NCBI GenBank assembly: GCA_028279505.1
Contig: JANQNP010000034.1
Span: 1-45,661 of the forward strand
DNA: 45,661 nt
Reading direction: 5' to 3'
Origin: Dehalococcoidia bacterium
GTDB taxonomy: Bacteria > Chloroflexota > Dehalococcoidia > UBA2979
A model generated the notes under the pieces. The model was not told the origin of the DNA. It saw only the letters and a program-made list of their open reading frames with translations, and did no database searches. This document shows positions 35,862-43,678 of the stretch, one piece after another (position 1 is the stretch's first letter; every line of letters begins with the position of its first letter). The position numbers and the translations under genes are program-made.

Positions 35862-36968
35862 ATGCCGCCGCCCTCGCACTCGCAGGTGACCGCGCTCACC
35901 ACGGCCATCGAGGCGTTCGGCCTCGCGCCGCACCAGCTCCAGCTCTTCGATCCCGACCACCCCCGCTTCGACGCGCAGCGCCCCCTCCTGGTGCTCGCCC
36001 CCCAGTTCGAGGCCGCGCGCCCGCTGATCGCCGAGCGCTACCCCGCGAACCTCGAGGGCCGCGCGGCCGGCGAGGGTGTCTCGACCGCCCTGCTCGCCGC
36101 GCTGCCCGCGACCGCGAGCGCCTGGCTGCTCCCCGCGCTGCGCCCGGAGCAGGACCTCCGCAGCCTCGCCGGCATCCGAGGCGTCGTCGAACGGCTCTTC
36201 AGCCCCGACGGCTGCCCCTGGGACCAGGCCCAGACCCCGGAGTCCCTCGCCACTTACTTCATCGAGGAGGCGTACGAGCTCGTCGACGCCGTCGAGGGCG
36301 GCGACCCCTCGGAGATCCGCGAGGAGCTGGGCGACATCCTCGCCCACGTCTTCATGCAGACCTCGGTTGCCCAGCAGGCCGGCCAGTTCACGGTCGAAGA
36401 CGTGGTTGAGTACATCGCTCGCAAGCTGGTCCGTCGCCACCCGCACGTCTACGGCGACGTCGACTCGGACGACCCGGAAGAGATCGAACGCATCTGGGAG
36501 CAGATCAAGGCCGACGAACGTGCCGAGCGGGCGGCAGCGAACCCGGACGCGGCCGCGACACCGGAGAGCGCACTCGATTCCGTCCCGAACTCCGCGCCGA
36601 GCCTCGTCCGTAGCGACCAGCTGATCGGCCGCGCCGAACGCGCCGGCCTCGGCCCGCCGCCTCAGACCGCCCGCGAGCAGCTCGCGCTCGCGATCGAAGC
36701 CCTCGAGGACACACCCCGTGCCGAGGCGATCGGCGCGCTGCTCTGGGCCGCCGTCCGGCTCGCGCGCGACAGCGACGTCGACGCGGAGCAGGCGCTGCGC
36801 GGCACCGCGAACGCGTTCATCGACCGCTTCCGCGCCGTCGAGTCGGAGGCCCGGGACGCCGACCGGGCGCTCGCCGCGCTGCCCTCGGAGCGACGCCGCG
36901 CCCCCTGGTCGGAGCCGGCCGTCCGCGCCGTGCACGCCACAGGCGGGCTCCCGGACGAGGCACAGTAA
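35862..36968 (+). CDS. mazG: MazG-family nucleotide pyrophosphohydrolase
   Basis: Hydrolyses NTPs or damaged nucleotides to monophosphates. The main MazG domain lies at about 105-200: SPDGCPWDQAQTPESLATYF, the metal-binding EEAYEL, EELGDILAHVFMQ and ARKLVRRHPHVYGD. The last 90 residues contain a degenerate second MazG unit (ALLWAAVRLARDSDVDAEQA, FIDRFRAVE) that lacks the EExxE residues. The first 100 residues are unassigned; they may be remnants of the methylase domain found in YabN-like fusions. Length is 368 residues. ATG 35862 has no ribosome site and lies 6 nt after the shared TATACT. Confidence 0.92.
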   Translation: MPPPSHSQVTALTTAIEAFGLAPHQLQLFDPDHPRFDAQRPLLVLAPQFEAARPLIAERYPANLEGRAAGEGVSTALLAALPATASAWLLPALRPEQDLRSLAGIRGVVERLFSPDGCPWDQAQTPESLATYFIEEAYELVDAVEGGDPSEIREELGDILAHVFMQTSVAQQAGQFTVEDVVEYIARKLVRRHPHVYGDVDSDDPEEIERIWEQIKADERAERAAANPDAAATPESALDSVPNSAPSLVRSDQLIGRAERAGLGPPPQTAREQLALAIEALEDTPRAEAIGALLWAAVRLARDSDVDAEQALRGTANAFIDRFRAVESEARDADRALAALPSERRRAPWSEPAVRAVHATGGLPDEAQ

Positions 36969-36987
36969 GAAGTACAGCGCCCCGTGA

Positions 36988-36993
36988 TACACT
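36988..36993 (+). promoter_or_regulatory. Putative -10 element TACACT for the thioredoxin-fold gene
   Basis: TACACT, 20 nt after the mazG stop. A start near 37000 gives a leader of about 65 nt with GGAGGAG 8 nt before the ATG. Confidence 0.45.
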
Positions 36994-37045
36994 CCCGCCA
37001 TTGACGGGGTGGATCCCCGGATCACGACGCACAGGTCACTCACTC

Positions 37046-37069
37046 ATGGCGGAGGAGCAACACGCATGA
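37046..37069 (+). CDS. Possible 7-codon leader peptide overlapping the thioredoxin-fold gene
   Basis: ATG 37046 encodes MAEEQHA and its TGA overlaps the next ATG (37066) as ATGA. The main gene's GGAGGAG ribosome site lies inside it. It is too short to judge by composition and may be chance. Confidence 0.2.
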   Translation: MAEEQHA

Positions 37070-37686
37070 CCGCGACGTCCACACTGACGCGCAAGGAATC
37101 CCCCAAGACCGGCGACTCGGTCGTCACGGCGGAGCGCTATGCCTCCGGCATGTCCACGTTCGCCGACTGGATGGGCTCGATCGAGAAGAACTCGGACCTC
37201 TTCCAGCGGCACTACGACGAGTTCCAGCCGAACCCGGACGACGTCGCTGCCCTGAAGGGCTACGTCGAGAACAACGGCGTCAAGGCGCTGCTGCTCGGCA
37301 CCGACTGGTGCCCCGACGTCTGGCGCGGCCTCCCCGTCGCCGCCAAGCTCTCCGAGCTCTCCGGCATGGAGCTGCGCATCTTCGAGCGCGACGAGCACTC
37401 TGACATCATGGCCGAGTTCCTGAAGGACGGTGAGTTCGAATCCGTCCCCACGATCGTCCTCTACGACGGCGACCACAACTACCTCGGCCACTGGATCGAG
37501 CGCGCTGATCAGGCCAACGCCGAGATGGGACCCTTGCGCGAGATCATGGCCGGCAAGGAGCGCGGCACCCCCGAGTGGGACGAGGCCCGCGCCCAGTACA
37601 TGGACAAGACCTGGTCGCTCGCCGAAGGCTGGCGCCAGGCCCAGGTCAAAGAACTCCTCGCCCTCCTCGAGGAGGCCCTCGGCTAG
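37066..37686 (+). CDS. Thioredoxin-fold protein with single active-site cysteine
   Basis: A 206-residue cytoplasmic protein. The core KALLLGTDWCPDVWRGLPVA puts Cys at 82 where thioredoxins have CxxC, but the second position is Val (CPDV). SVPTIVLYDGDHNYLGHWIE follows, with the cis-proline of the fold. This matches the thioredoxin family that usually carries a DWCGD motif. With one Cys it could act through mixed disulfides or bacillithiol-like adducts rather than as a dithiol reductase. ATG 37066 is chosen over an in-frame GTG at 37009 because of GGAGGAG 8 nt upstream. It has its own promoter and a strong terminator, so it is likely monocistronic and well expressed. Confidence 0.88.
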   Translation: MTATSTLTRKESPKTGDSVVTAERYASGMSTFADWMGSIEKNSDLFQRHYDEFQPNPDDVAALKGYVENNGVKALLLGTDWCPDVWRGLPVAAKLSELSGMELRIFERDEHSDIMAEFLKDGEFESVPTIVLYDGDHNYLGHWIERADQANAEMGPLREIMAGKERGTPEWDEARAQYMDKTWSLAEGWRQAQVKELLALLEEALG

Positions 37687-37707
37687 CCGGGCTCTCCAGA
37701 CCACGGC

Positions 37708-37739
37708 GAACGGGCCGCCCCTCGCCGGGCGGCCCGTTC
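37708..37739 (+). terminator. Strong hairpin terminator after the thioredoxin-fold gene
   Basis: GAACGGGCCGCCC and GGGCGGCCCGTTC form a perfect 13-bp stem with a 6-nt loop, 22 nt after the stop. Only a mixed TGATCTC follows rather than a U-tract. Confidence 0.75.
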
Positions 37740-37837
37740 TGATCTCAGCGGCTTGACCATCGCCCAGGGTCCCGGTTGGCGTGCTCCGGCAAGCGGGGCG
37801 CCCCTGCCGACTCCCAGACCAGACGGCGCACACGAAA

Positions 37838-37857
37838 GAGCCGCCCGCAGGCGGCTC
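37838..37857 (-). terminator. Intrinsic terminator for the minus-strand gene at 37884
   Basis: Read on the minus strand: GAGCCGCC, loop TGCG, GGCGGCTC, then TTTCG. The 8-bp perfect stem lies 27 nt past the stop of the minus-strand gene. With the plus terminator at 37708 it seals the convergent boundary. Confidence 0.7.
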
Positions 37858-37883
37858 ACCAGAACAACGGTGCGAGCCGCGAG

Positions 37884-38495
37884 CTACCCCCGCCGACGCA
37901 CCCGCTCGTCCTCAAACTCGAACGCGTCATCCTCGTCGCCGTGCAGCGACCTCGGCTCCGATGCCGCCTCGAACTCGCTCACGACGGCGTCGAAGTCCAT
38001 CGCCCCGTCGGCGGCGTCCGCCGCCATCGAGGGCGACTCTGGCTCCGGCCGCAACGGCACCTGGGGCGGAGCGTCGAACGACAACCGCGGCTCCGGTGCC
38101 TCGGTGATCGGCTCGTTCGGCAGCGTCGCTGGCGCCACCGGCGCGATCGGCCCGCGGGCCGGCGCTCCGCCCGTCGGGCGGCGCGGCTCGCTCTCCTGGA
38201 TCGAGCCCAGCTCGGACAACAGCACCTCGCGCTCCAACAGGCGCAGGTAGGCGTCCTGGAGCGTCTCAGGCGGCCGCAGCGCGGCGTAGATCGGTAGGCT
38301 CACCAGCGGGAACACGATCGAGATCGCCACAGCGGTCAGCTGCGACACGGGATCCCGTGTCCGCGAGCGAATGTCGCGGTACACCCACAACACCGAGGTC
38401 GCCCACAGGACGATCAGATAGCCGCCGACCAGCGTGCCTGCCAGGCGCGCCGTCGACTGCCAATCGCCTCCGGGCCATCCAATGAGCGCGTCCAC
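37884..38495 (-). CDS. Two-helix membrane protein with disordered acidic tail
   Basis: A 203-residue product. Two hydrophobic segments (LAGTLVGGYLIVLWATSVLW and LTAVAISIVFPLVSLPIYAA) flank the conserved-looking VYRDIRSRTRDPVSQ. RPPETLQDAYLRLLEREVLL follows, then a Pro/Glu-rich tail ending EDDAFEFEDERVRRRG. I recall a Chloroflexota family with this front half and a C-terminal zinc ribbon; here the ribbon is absent. GTG 38495 is chosen for GGGAGG 5 nt upstream. The opposite-strand frames here are shadows. Function unknown. Confidence 0.75.
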   Translation of the reverse strand: MDALIGWPGGDWQSTARLAGTLVGGYLIVLWATSVLWVYRDIRSRTRDPVSQLTAVAISIVFPLVSLPIYAALRPPETLQDAYLRLLEREVLLSELGSIQESEPRRPTGGAPARGPIAPVAPATLPNEPITEAPEPRLSFDAPPQVPLRPEPESPSMAADAADGAMDFDAVVSEFEAASEPRSLHGDEDDAFEFEDERVRRRG

Positions 38496-38626
38496 GCGCA
38501 CCTCCCGGGTACTCCGCCCGTCGAACAGGCTAGCACGCACCTCTCGGGCAATCTGTGGGCAGCGAGGACTAGACGCTGACGCCTCACGGCCGGTTCCACG
38601 CCGCCACGACACGCCATCAGGGAGCC

Positions 38627-38650
38627 GTGATCCGCCCCCCTGTGGATCAC
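38627..38650. repeat. Perfect inverted repeat at the stop of the 38647 gene
   Basis: GTGATCC, 10 nt, GGATCAC. The right arm includes the stop codon of the minus-strand gene. It could be a weak terminator for that gene; no U-tract follows. The rest of the 151-bp gap to 38496 holds no gene I can support. Confidence 0.35.
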
Positions 38651-39099
38651 CCGTTCGAGCGGCCCCCTTGCACCCGGTCGCCGAACACCCACACCCCGTG
38701 CCGCACCGCCGAGGGTGCATGACTCGACAGCACCGACACGAACAGGATCGGCGCCAGCAGCCACTCCCCCCGGCCGCTCGCCACGATCGCCCCAAGCACC
38801 ACCAGCTTCGCGACGACCACGACGCCCTTCGTCTGCACGAGGAACGCGGGGCTCTCGAGGACGTCGAACACCAGCACCGCCGCCCCGGCACCGACCAGCA
38901 GCAACAGCCACCCCTCGAGCTCCTCGCTGGCCACGCCCAGCACGACGCCCCCGGCGAAGACCCCCGCACCGAGCACATGCGCCGCCCGCAGCGAGATCTT
39001 CAGCCCGCGCCCCCACCCGCCGAGCTTCCCGCCTCGATCGGGCCCCAACAGCGACTGCAGAAACTGACTCACGAGCGCCCTCGATACCGGCGCGGCCAT
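38647..39099 (-). CDS. Four-helix membrane protein, uncharacterised
   Basis: A 150-residue protein with four hydrophobic segments (HVLGAGVFAGGVVLGVA, GWLLLLVGAGAAVLVFDVL, GVVVVAKLVVLGAIVA, WLLAPILFVSVLS) and a conserved-looking SSHAPSAVRHGVWVFGD near the end. A His in helix 1 and the HAPSAVRH segment recall CopD-like or small 4-TM families, but I cannot name it. ATG 39099 begins 3 nt after the stop of the upstream secreted protein gene, so both form an operon. Function unknown. Confidence 0.75.
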   Translation of the reverse strand: MAAPVSRALVSQFLQSLLGPDRGGKLGGWGRGLKISLRAAHVLGAGVFAGGVVLGVASEELEGWLLLLVGAGAAVLVFDVLESPAFLVQTKGVVVVAKLVVLGAIVASGRGEWLLAPILFVSVLSSHAPSAVRHGVWVFGDRVQGGRSNG

Positions 39100-39102
39100 C
39101 GG

Positions 39103-39708
39103 TCAGGCTGCGCGCCGCCCGACACCGTAGCGCGCTCCCGCCACCGCCAGCAGCACCCCGATGACGAGGACGGCTCGTAGCGAGCGGCTCAGTGACGCCC
39201 GCGTCGCTAGCCCGAGGTTGCCGCTCCCGCTCGGCCCCGGTGGCCCGACCATCCGGCACGAACCCGATTCGATCGCGTGTGCAGCGAATGCCGCGCAGAC
39301 GTAGGCCGGGTAGGGAACCGGCGGCCACGGAGCGAGATTCCGAAACGAGACCGTCGTGTCCGCGGCGAACGGGAAGGTCGCGAACATCATCCGACCGTGT
39401 CCGTCGCCGAACTCGAGGAGTGCCCCGTTAGCACGGCATGGTTCCGGTTGCCCCTCGGAGCCAACAACGAGCAGCAGCGGTTCGCGGATCTGGAACACGC
39501 CGCAAGGCGTCTCATTGGCGAAGACCAACAGCCTCCCGCCAAACAGCTCGTCGTAGGTGTGGTTCGCGAACCCAAGGTCCGCCAGCGGCTCGAACTGCAC
39601 CCCCATCGTCCCCGTCGGCGGCGACTCCTGCGCGCGAGCGCTACCGGCGCCGCCAGCACCGAGGACAGCGAAGCCCACGAGGGCCAGACAAACCGCGGTT
39701 CGCAGCAC
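39103..39708 (-). CDS. Secreted protein with C-terminal membrane anchor, uncharacterised
   Basis: A 201-residue product with a signal peptide (TAVCLALVGFAVLGAGGAGS, cleavage likely after ARA), an extracytoplasmic beta-rich domain with four cysteines (TPCGVFQI, EPCRANG, YVCAAF, GSCRMV), a Gly/Pro/Ser linker (GPPGPSGSGNLG) and a final membrane helix (AVLVIGVLLAVAGARYGVG) with a short basic end. The layout resembles envelope proteins held by a tail anchor. The GTG start lies about 30 nt past a minus-strand TATGAT. It is the first gene of a pair with the four-helix membrane protein, which may be its partner. Function unknown. Confidence 0.72.
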   Translation of the reverse strand: MLRTAVCLALVGFAVLGAGGAGSARAQESPPTGTMGVQFEPLADLGFANHTYDELFGGRLLVFANETPCGVFQIREPLLLVVGSEGQPEPCRANGALLEFGDGHGRMMFATFPFAADTTVSFRNLAPWPPVPYPAYVCAAFAAHAIESGSCRMVGPPGPSGSGNLGLATRASLSRSLRAVLVIGVLLAVAGARYGVGRRAA

Positions 39709-39745
39709 GGACGTCCCCAGGCGCGACGGTCAGTCAACGGTGAGC

Positions 39746-39751
39746 ATCATA
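39746..39751 (-). promoter_or_regulatory. Putative -10 element TATGAT for the 39708 gene
   Basis: Minus-strand TATGAT 38 nt before the GTG start, in the 142-bp gap after the amidase gene. It matches the cmk -10 hexamer. Confidence 0.45.
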
Positions 39752-39850
39752 CCCGCCGATATGGCCACCGCCCGGTTCGGGCTACTCACGGCAGTAGCGG
39801 CGCCCCCGACGCGGGCACGCCGACGCAGAAGCCGGAGTCAGCCACGGGCC

Positions 39851-41275
39851 TCAAGCCACCGGGTCGATCGGTGTCCGCATGCGCTCACGAGCCTCGATCA
39901 CCTCGCCCGCGTCCAGCAGCAGGTCCTCGCGGAACCGCGGTCCCACGATCTGCACGCCGAGTGGCACCCCGTCCGCCTCGCCCACCGGGACCGAGAGCCC
40001 CGGCAGCGCGAGGATCGCGATCGCCAGCTGGAAGCGGTTCGCCGTGAAGCAGCGGGCCGTGCCCTCCGCCCCCGCGATATCGAGATCGATCGGCAGCGGC
40101 GGCTCGCCCGAGGACGGCATCACTACGACCGGATAGTCCTCGAGGAATTCGGCCCACCTCGTGACGAGCGCGTCCCGTTCCGTGTGGCCCGCGACGAAGC
40201 CCGCGAGATCGAGGGGCCGACGCGACTCGCACCAGAGCTCCATGGAGCGCTTCGCATCCTCGTCCCCGTACTCGTCGATCCGCGGTCGCAGCGTCGCGAA
40301 CGTGTCCGCGATCGCGAGCTCATGCCACAGCTCCGCCGCACGATCGAGGTCCGGCGGAACCGTCTCCTCCACGGCGTAACCCGCCTCCGCGAGATGGCGC
40401 CCGGCGGTGCGCACCGCCTCGCTCACGCGCGGATCCACCGCACTGCCCTCCGGCTCCGCGACCAGCGCCACGCGGATCGGCCTCGGCATCGCCAGGCCCT
40501 CCAGCGGGACGTCGACCCATCGGGTGTCACCGCTCGCCGACGCCGACATCACCTCGAAGGCAAGCCGGCAGTCGCGCACGCTCCGCGCCAACGGGCCCTG
40601 CGTCGCCCACTGTGCGGCGGCGAGTCCGCGGCCCGCCGGGTTGAGCGTGCTCGTCGATGCGATCCGCCCGATCGTCGGTCGCAGACCGACGACACCGTTC
40701 ACGTACGCCGGGTACCGCACCGACCCGCCGATGTCGTTGCCCTGGCTGATCGCCCCGATCCCCACGGCAACCGCCGCCCCCGCGCCACCGCTCGACCCGC
40801 CGGGCGTGATCCCCGCGTCCCACGGGTTGAGCGTCTGGCCGTGCAACTCGTTGCTGGTGAACCAGCGCATCGAGAACGGCGGCGCATTCGTGCGGCCGAC
40901 GAAGATGGCACCCGCCGCTCGGAGGTGCGCGACGACGGCGGCGTCGCCCGGAGCCACCAGCTCCTCGAACGCAACGCAGCCGTTGTCGGTCGGGTGCCCA
41001 CGCTGATCCGTGTTGATCTTGGTCGTCACCGGTACCCCGTGAAGCGGCCCGATCGCGTCCCCACGCCGCAAGGCGCGATCCGCCTCGTCCGCCGCCGCCA
41101 GCGCCTCGTCGTCCATCGTTCGCACCACGGCATTCACCGCCGGATTCACCGCGTGCAGCCGCTCGAGCACCGACTCCGTCACGGCGCGAGCGCTGGTCTG
41201 TCCCGTCCGGATCCGCCGCGCCACCTCGACGGCCTCGAGCTGCCAGGGTGCGAGGTCATCGCGGTCAGTCGTCAT
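39851..41275 (-). CDS. Amidase signature family hydrolase
   Basis: A 474-residue enzyme of the amidase family, which includes GatA. The Ser-cisSer-Lys triad can be read: Lys in VPVTTKINTDQRG, the cis-Ser in TPGGSSGGAGAA and the nucleophile in GNDIGGSVRYPAYV. The C-terminal half has LEGLAMPRPIRVALV and a family-type end (PVGEADGVPLGVQIVGPRF). No gatB or gatC lies nearby, so a free-standing amidase is more likely than a tRNA amidotransferase subunit. ATG 41275 is preferred over an in-frame ATG at 41299 because GGGAGG sits 7 nt before it. Substrate unknown. Confidence 0.92.
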   Translation of the reverse strand: MTTDRDDLAPWQLEAVEVARRIRTGQTSARAVTESVLERLHAVNPAVNAVVRTMDDEALAAADEADRALRRGDAIGPLHGVPVTTKINTDQRGHPTDNGCVAFEELVAPGDAAVVAHLRAAGAIFVGRTNAPPFSMRWFTSNELHGQTLNPWDAGITPGGSSGGAGAAVAVGIGAISQGNDIGGSVRYPAYVNGVVGLRPTIGRIASTSTLNPAGRGLAAAQWATQGPLARSVRDCRLAFEVMSASASGDTRWVDVPLEGLAMPRPIRVALVAEPEGSAVDPRVSEAVRTAGRHLAEAGYAVEETVPPDLDRAAELWHELAIADTFATLRPRIDEYGDEDAKRSMELWCESRRPLDLAGFVAGHTERDALVTRWAEFLEDYPVVVMPSSGEPPLPIDLDIAGAEGTARCFTANRFQLAIAILALPGLSVPVGEADGVPLGVQIVGPRFREDLLLDAGEVIEARERMRTPIDPVA

Positions 41276-41362
41276 CGGAGGTCCTCCCACCGGGAGCATA
41301 GTCGGCCGCTGGAGCCCGCAGACCCGGATAACCCGTCGCGTCGACCCCCACCCGGTGACCGC

Positions 41363-41368
41363 TACAAT
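41363..41368 (+). promoter_or_regulatory. Putative -10 element TACAAT for pcrA
   Basis: TACAAT ends 8 nt before ATG 41377 and there is no ribosome site, so the transcript may be leaderless. It is one substitution from consensus. Confidence 0.55.
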
Positions 41369-41376
41369 CGGCCCAG

Positions 41377-43572
41377 ATGACCACCACCCACGACGTCCTC
41401 AACGAGGCCCAGCGCCGCGCGGTCGAGCTGCCAGGCGGCGCGCTGATGATCCTCGCCGGACCCGGTTCGGGGAAGACGAGGGTCATCGCCCACCGCATCG
41501 CCTACCTCGTCGAGACGCTCGACGTCGCCCCCTGGCGGATCCTCGCCGTCACCTTCACCAACAAGGCCGCGCGGGAGATGCGCGAGCGCGTCGAGACCAT
41601 CCTCGGCGACCGCGCGAACGACCTGACGATGGGCACGTTCCACTCTGTCTGTGCGCGCATCCTCCGCCGCGACGGCCACGAGATCGGGCTCCCGAACGAC
41701 TTCGCCATCTACGACACCGACGACCAGATGTCGCTCGTCCGCACCATCGAGGCCGAACTCCAGATCGACCCGAAGCGCTTCCACCCTCGGGCGGTGCTCT
41801 CCGCCATCTCGGCCGCGAAGAACGAGCGCCGCGACGTCGACGAGTACCAGCGCGGCATCGGCTCCTACTTCGAGGAGATCGTCTCCCGCGTCTACGCGAA
41901 GTACCAGGAGGCGCTCACCCGCAACGGCGCCGTCGACTTCGACGACCTCCTCGGCAAGACGCTCCAGCTCTTCGAGACGGCGGACACCGTCCGCCAGAAG
42001 TACGCCGACCGCTACCTGCACACGCTCGTCGACGAGTTCCAGGACACCAACCTCGTCCAGTACCAGCTCGCGCGGCAGCTCGCCTCGATCCACGGCAACA
42101 TCACCGCCGTCGGCGACCCCGACCAGTCGATCTACAGCTGGCGCGCCGCCGACATCCGCAACCTCCAGCACTTCGAGCGCGACTTCGAGGGCGCCGAGGT
42201 CGTCCTCCTCGAGCAGAACTACCGCAGCACCGGCCACATCCTCAGCGCCGCCCACGCCGTGATCGACCGCGCCGAGGGCCGCCCGGAGAAGCACCTCTGG
42301 ACCGAGAACCCCGAGGGCGACCTCGTCGTCGAGTACGAGGCCCCCTACGGCGACGACGAGGGTCAGTTCATCGCCGGCGAGGTCAAGCGCCTGATGCGCA
42401 CCGCCAACTACCCCCACGCCGCCTTCGCGATCATGTACCGCACGAACGCCCAGTCCCGCGCCATCGAGGAGGCCTTCATCCAGCAGGGCGTTCGCTACCG
42501 CATCGTAGGCGGCACGCGGTTCTACGACCGCCGCGAGGTCCGCGACCTGATCGCCTACCTCCGCCTGATCCACAACGAGTACGACTCCGTCGCCTTCCAG
42601 CGCATCGTCAACGTCCCGACCCGCGGCATCGGCGCCAAGTCCAGCGGCGACCTGCTCGCCGCCGCCGTCGAGCTCGGCCTCTCCCCCCTCGCCGCCGCCG
42701 CCCGCGCCGCCCGAGGCGACGACCAACTCCCGAGGTTGCGCGCCAACATCCAGACCGCACTCTCCAAGTTCGTGGCCGAGATCGACGACCTGGCGCACGC
42801 CAGGAACACGCTGACGATCGCCGAGCTGCTCGACCGGATCCTCGCCGCGACCAACTACCGCGCCTACCTCGAGAAGAGCGACCCCGAGCACCACGAGGTG
42901 CGCTGGGAGAACGTCCAGGAGCTGCGCAACGTCGCCGCCCAGTACGAGGAGGTCGAGACCGACGCCACGCTCGCCCAGTTCCTCGAGGAGGTCGCGCTCG
43001 TCTCCGACGTCGACGACCCGAGCGCGGACCAGCCCGATGCCGTCACCCTGATCACGCTCCACGCCGCCAAGGGCCTCGAGTTCCCCGTCGTCTTCATGCC
43101 CGGCATGGAGGAGGGCATCCTCCCCCACATGCGCTCCATCGACGACCCGAGCCAGCTCCAGGAGGAGCGCCGCGTCTGCTACGTCGGCATGACGAGGGCG
43201 CAAGAGCGCCTCTACCTCACCCACGCCCGCCGCCGCATGAGCTTCGGCAACCTGCGCGCCAACCCCCCGTCCCGCTTCCTCGACGATCTCCCCTCCGAGG
43301 ACGTCCAGACCCCACTCGGCTCGAACCGCGCCGCCCCGCGCACCGGCGGCCTCCGCGCCGCGGCCGCCGCGGCCGCCGCCGACCAGCCCGAGGCCACCTC
43401 ACCCTCCTTCGCCCCCGGCGACCGCGTCCACCACGCCTCGTTCGGCAACGGCGTCGTCATCGCCTGCGAGCTCGTCCCCGGCGACCAGCAGGTCACCGTC
43501 GCTTTCGAGGGCAAAGGCGTGAAGAAGCTGATGCTCTCGTTCGCACCACTGAGGGCGATCGCCCCCCAATAG
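41377..43572 (+). CDS. pcrA: UvrD/PcrA/Rep-type ATP-dependent DNA helicase
   Basis: Superfamily 1A 3'-5' helicase for repair and fork maintenance, 731 residues. Walker A is AGPGSGKT (27-34), motif Ia TFTNKAAREMRERV, Walker B VDEFQDTN, motif III GDPDQSIYSWRAAD, motif IV QNYRSTGHI, motif V ITLHAAKGLEFPVVF and motif VI YVGMTRAQERLYL. The C-terminal Tudor-like domain typical of PcrA is present (GDRVHHASFGNGVVI, VAFEGKGVKKLML), after an Ala-rich linker. That domain binds RNA polymerase in PcrA, so the PcrA name is preferred. ATG 41377 lies 8 nt after a TACAAT. Confidence 0.95.
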   Translation: MTTTHDVLNEAQRRAVELPGGALMILAGPGSGKTRVIAHRIAYLVETLDVAPWRILAVTFTNKAAREMRERVETILGDRANDLTMGTFHSVCARILRRDGHEIGLPNDFAIYDTDDQMSLVRTIEAELQIDPKRFHPRAVLSAISAAKNERRDVDEYQRGIGSYFEEIVSRVYAKYQEALTRNGAVDFDDLLGKTLQLFETADTVRQKYADRYLHTLVDEFQDTNLVQYQLARQLASIHGNITAVGDPDQSIYSWRAADIRNLQHFERDFEGAEVVLLEQNYRSTGHILSAAHAVIDRAEGRPEKHLWTENPEGDLVVEYEAPYGDDEGQFIAGEVKRLMRTANYPHAAFAIMYRTNAQSRAIEEAFIQQGVRYRIVGGTRFYDRREVRDLIAYLRLIHNEYDSVAFQRIVNVPTRGIGAKSSGDLLAAAVELGLSPLAAAARAARGDDQLPRLRANIQTALSKFVAEIDDLAHARNTLTIAELLDRILAATNYRAYLEKSDPEHHEVRWENVQELRNVAAQYEEVETDATLAQFLEEVALVSDVDDPSADQPDAVTLITLHAAKGLEFPVVFMPGMEEGILPHMRSIDDPSQLQEERRVCYVGMTRAQERLYLTHARRRMSFGNLRANPPSRFLDDLPSEDVQTPLGSNRAAPRTGGLRAAAAAAAADQPEATSPSFAPGDRVHHASFGNGVVIACELVPGDQQVTVAFEGKGVKKLMLSFAPLRAIAPQ

Positions 43573-43678
43573 CCAGCGGCGCGGTAGCCCGCGGCCCGGC
43601 AATCCACGGCGCGAGGGCACCCCTGCCGAGGCCCAACAGCCCCCGGTCCGACGATCGACCGCGGTCGCAGCTGGCTAG

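Noticed and set aside
43355..43385. GCGGCCGCGGCGGCC-type simple repeat
   Set aside because: It encodes the Ala-rich linker before the PcrA C-terminal domain, an ordinary product of high GC.
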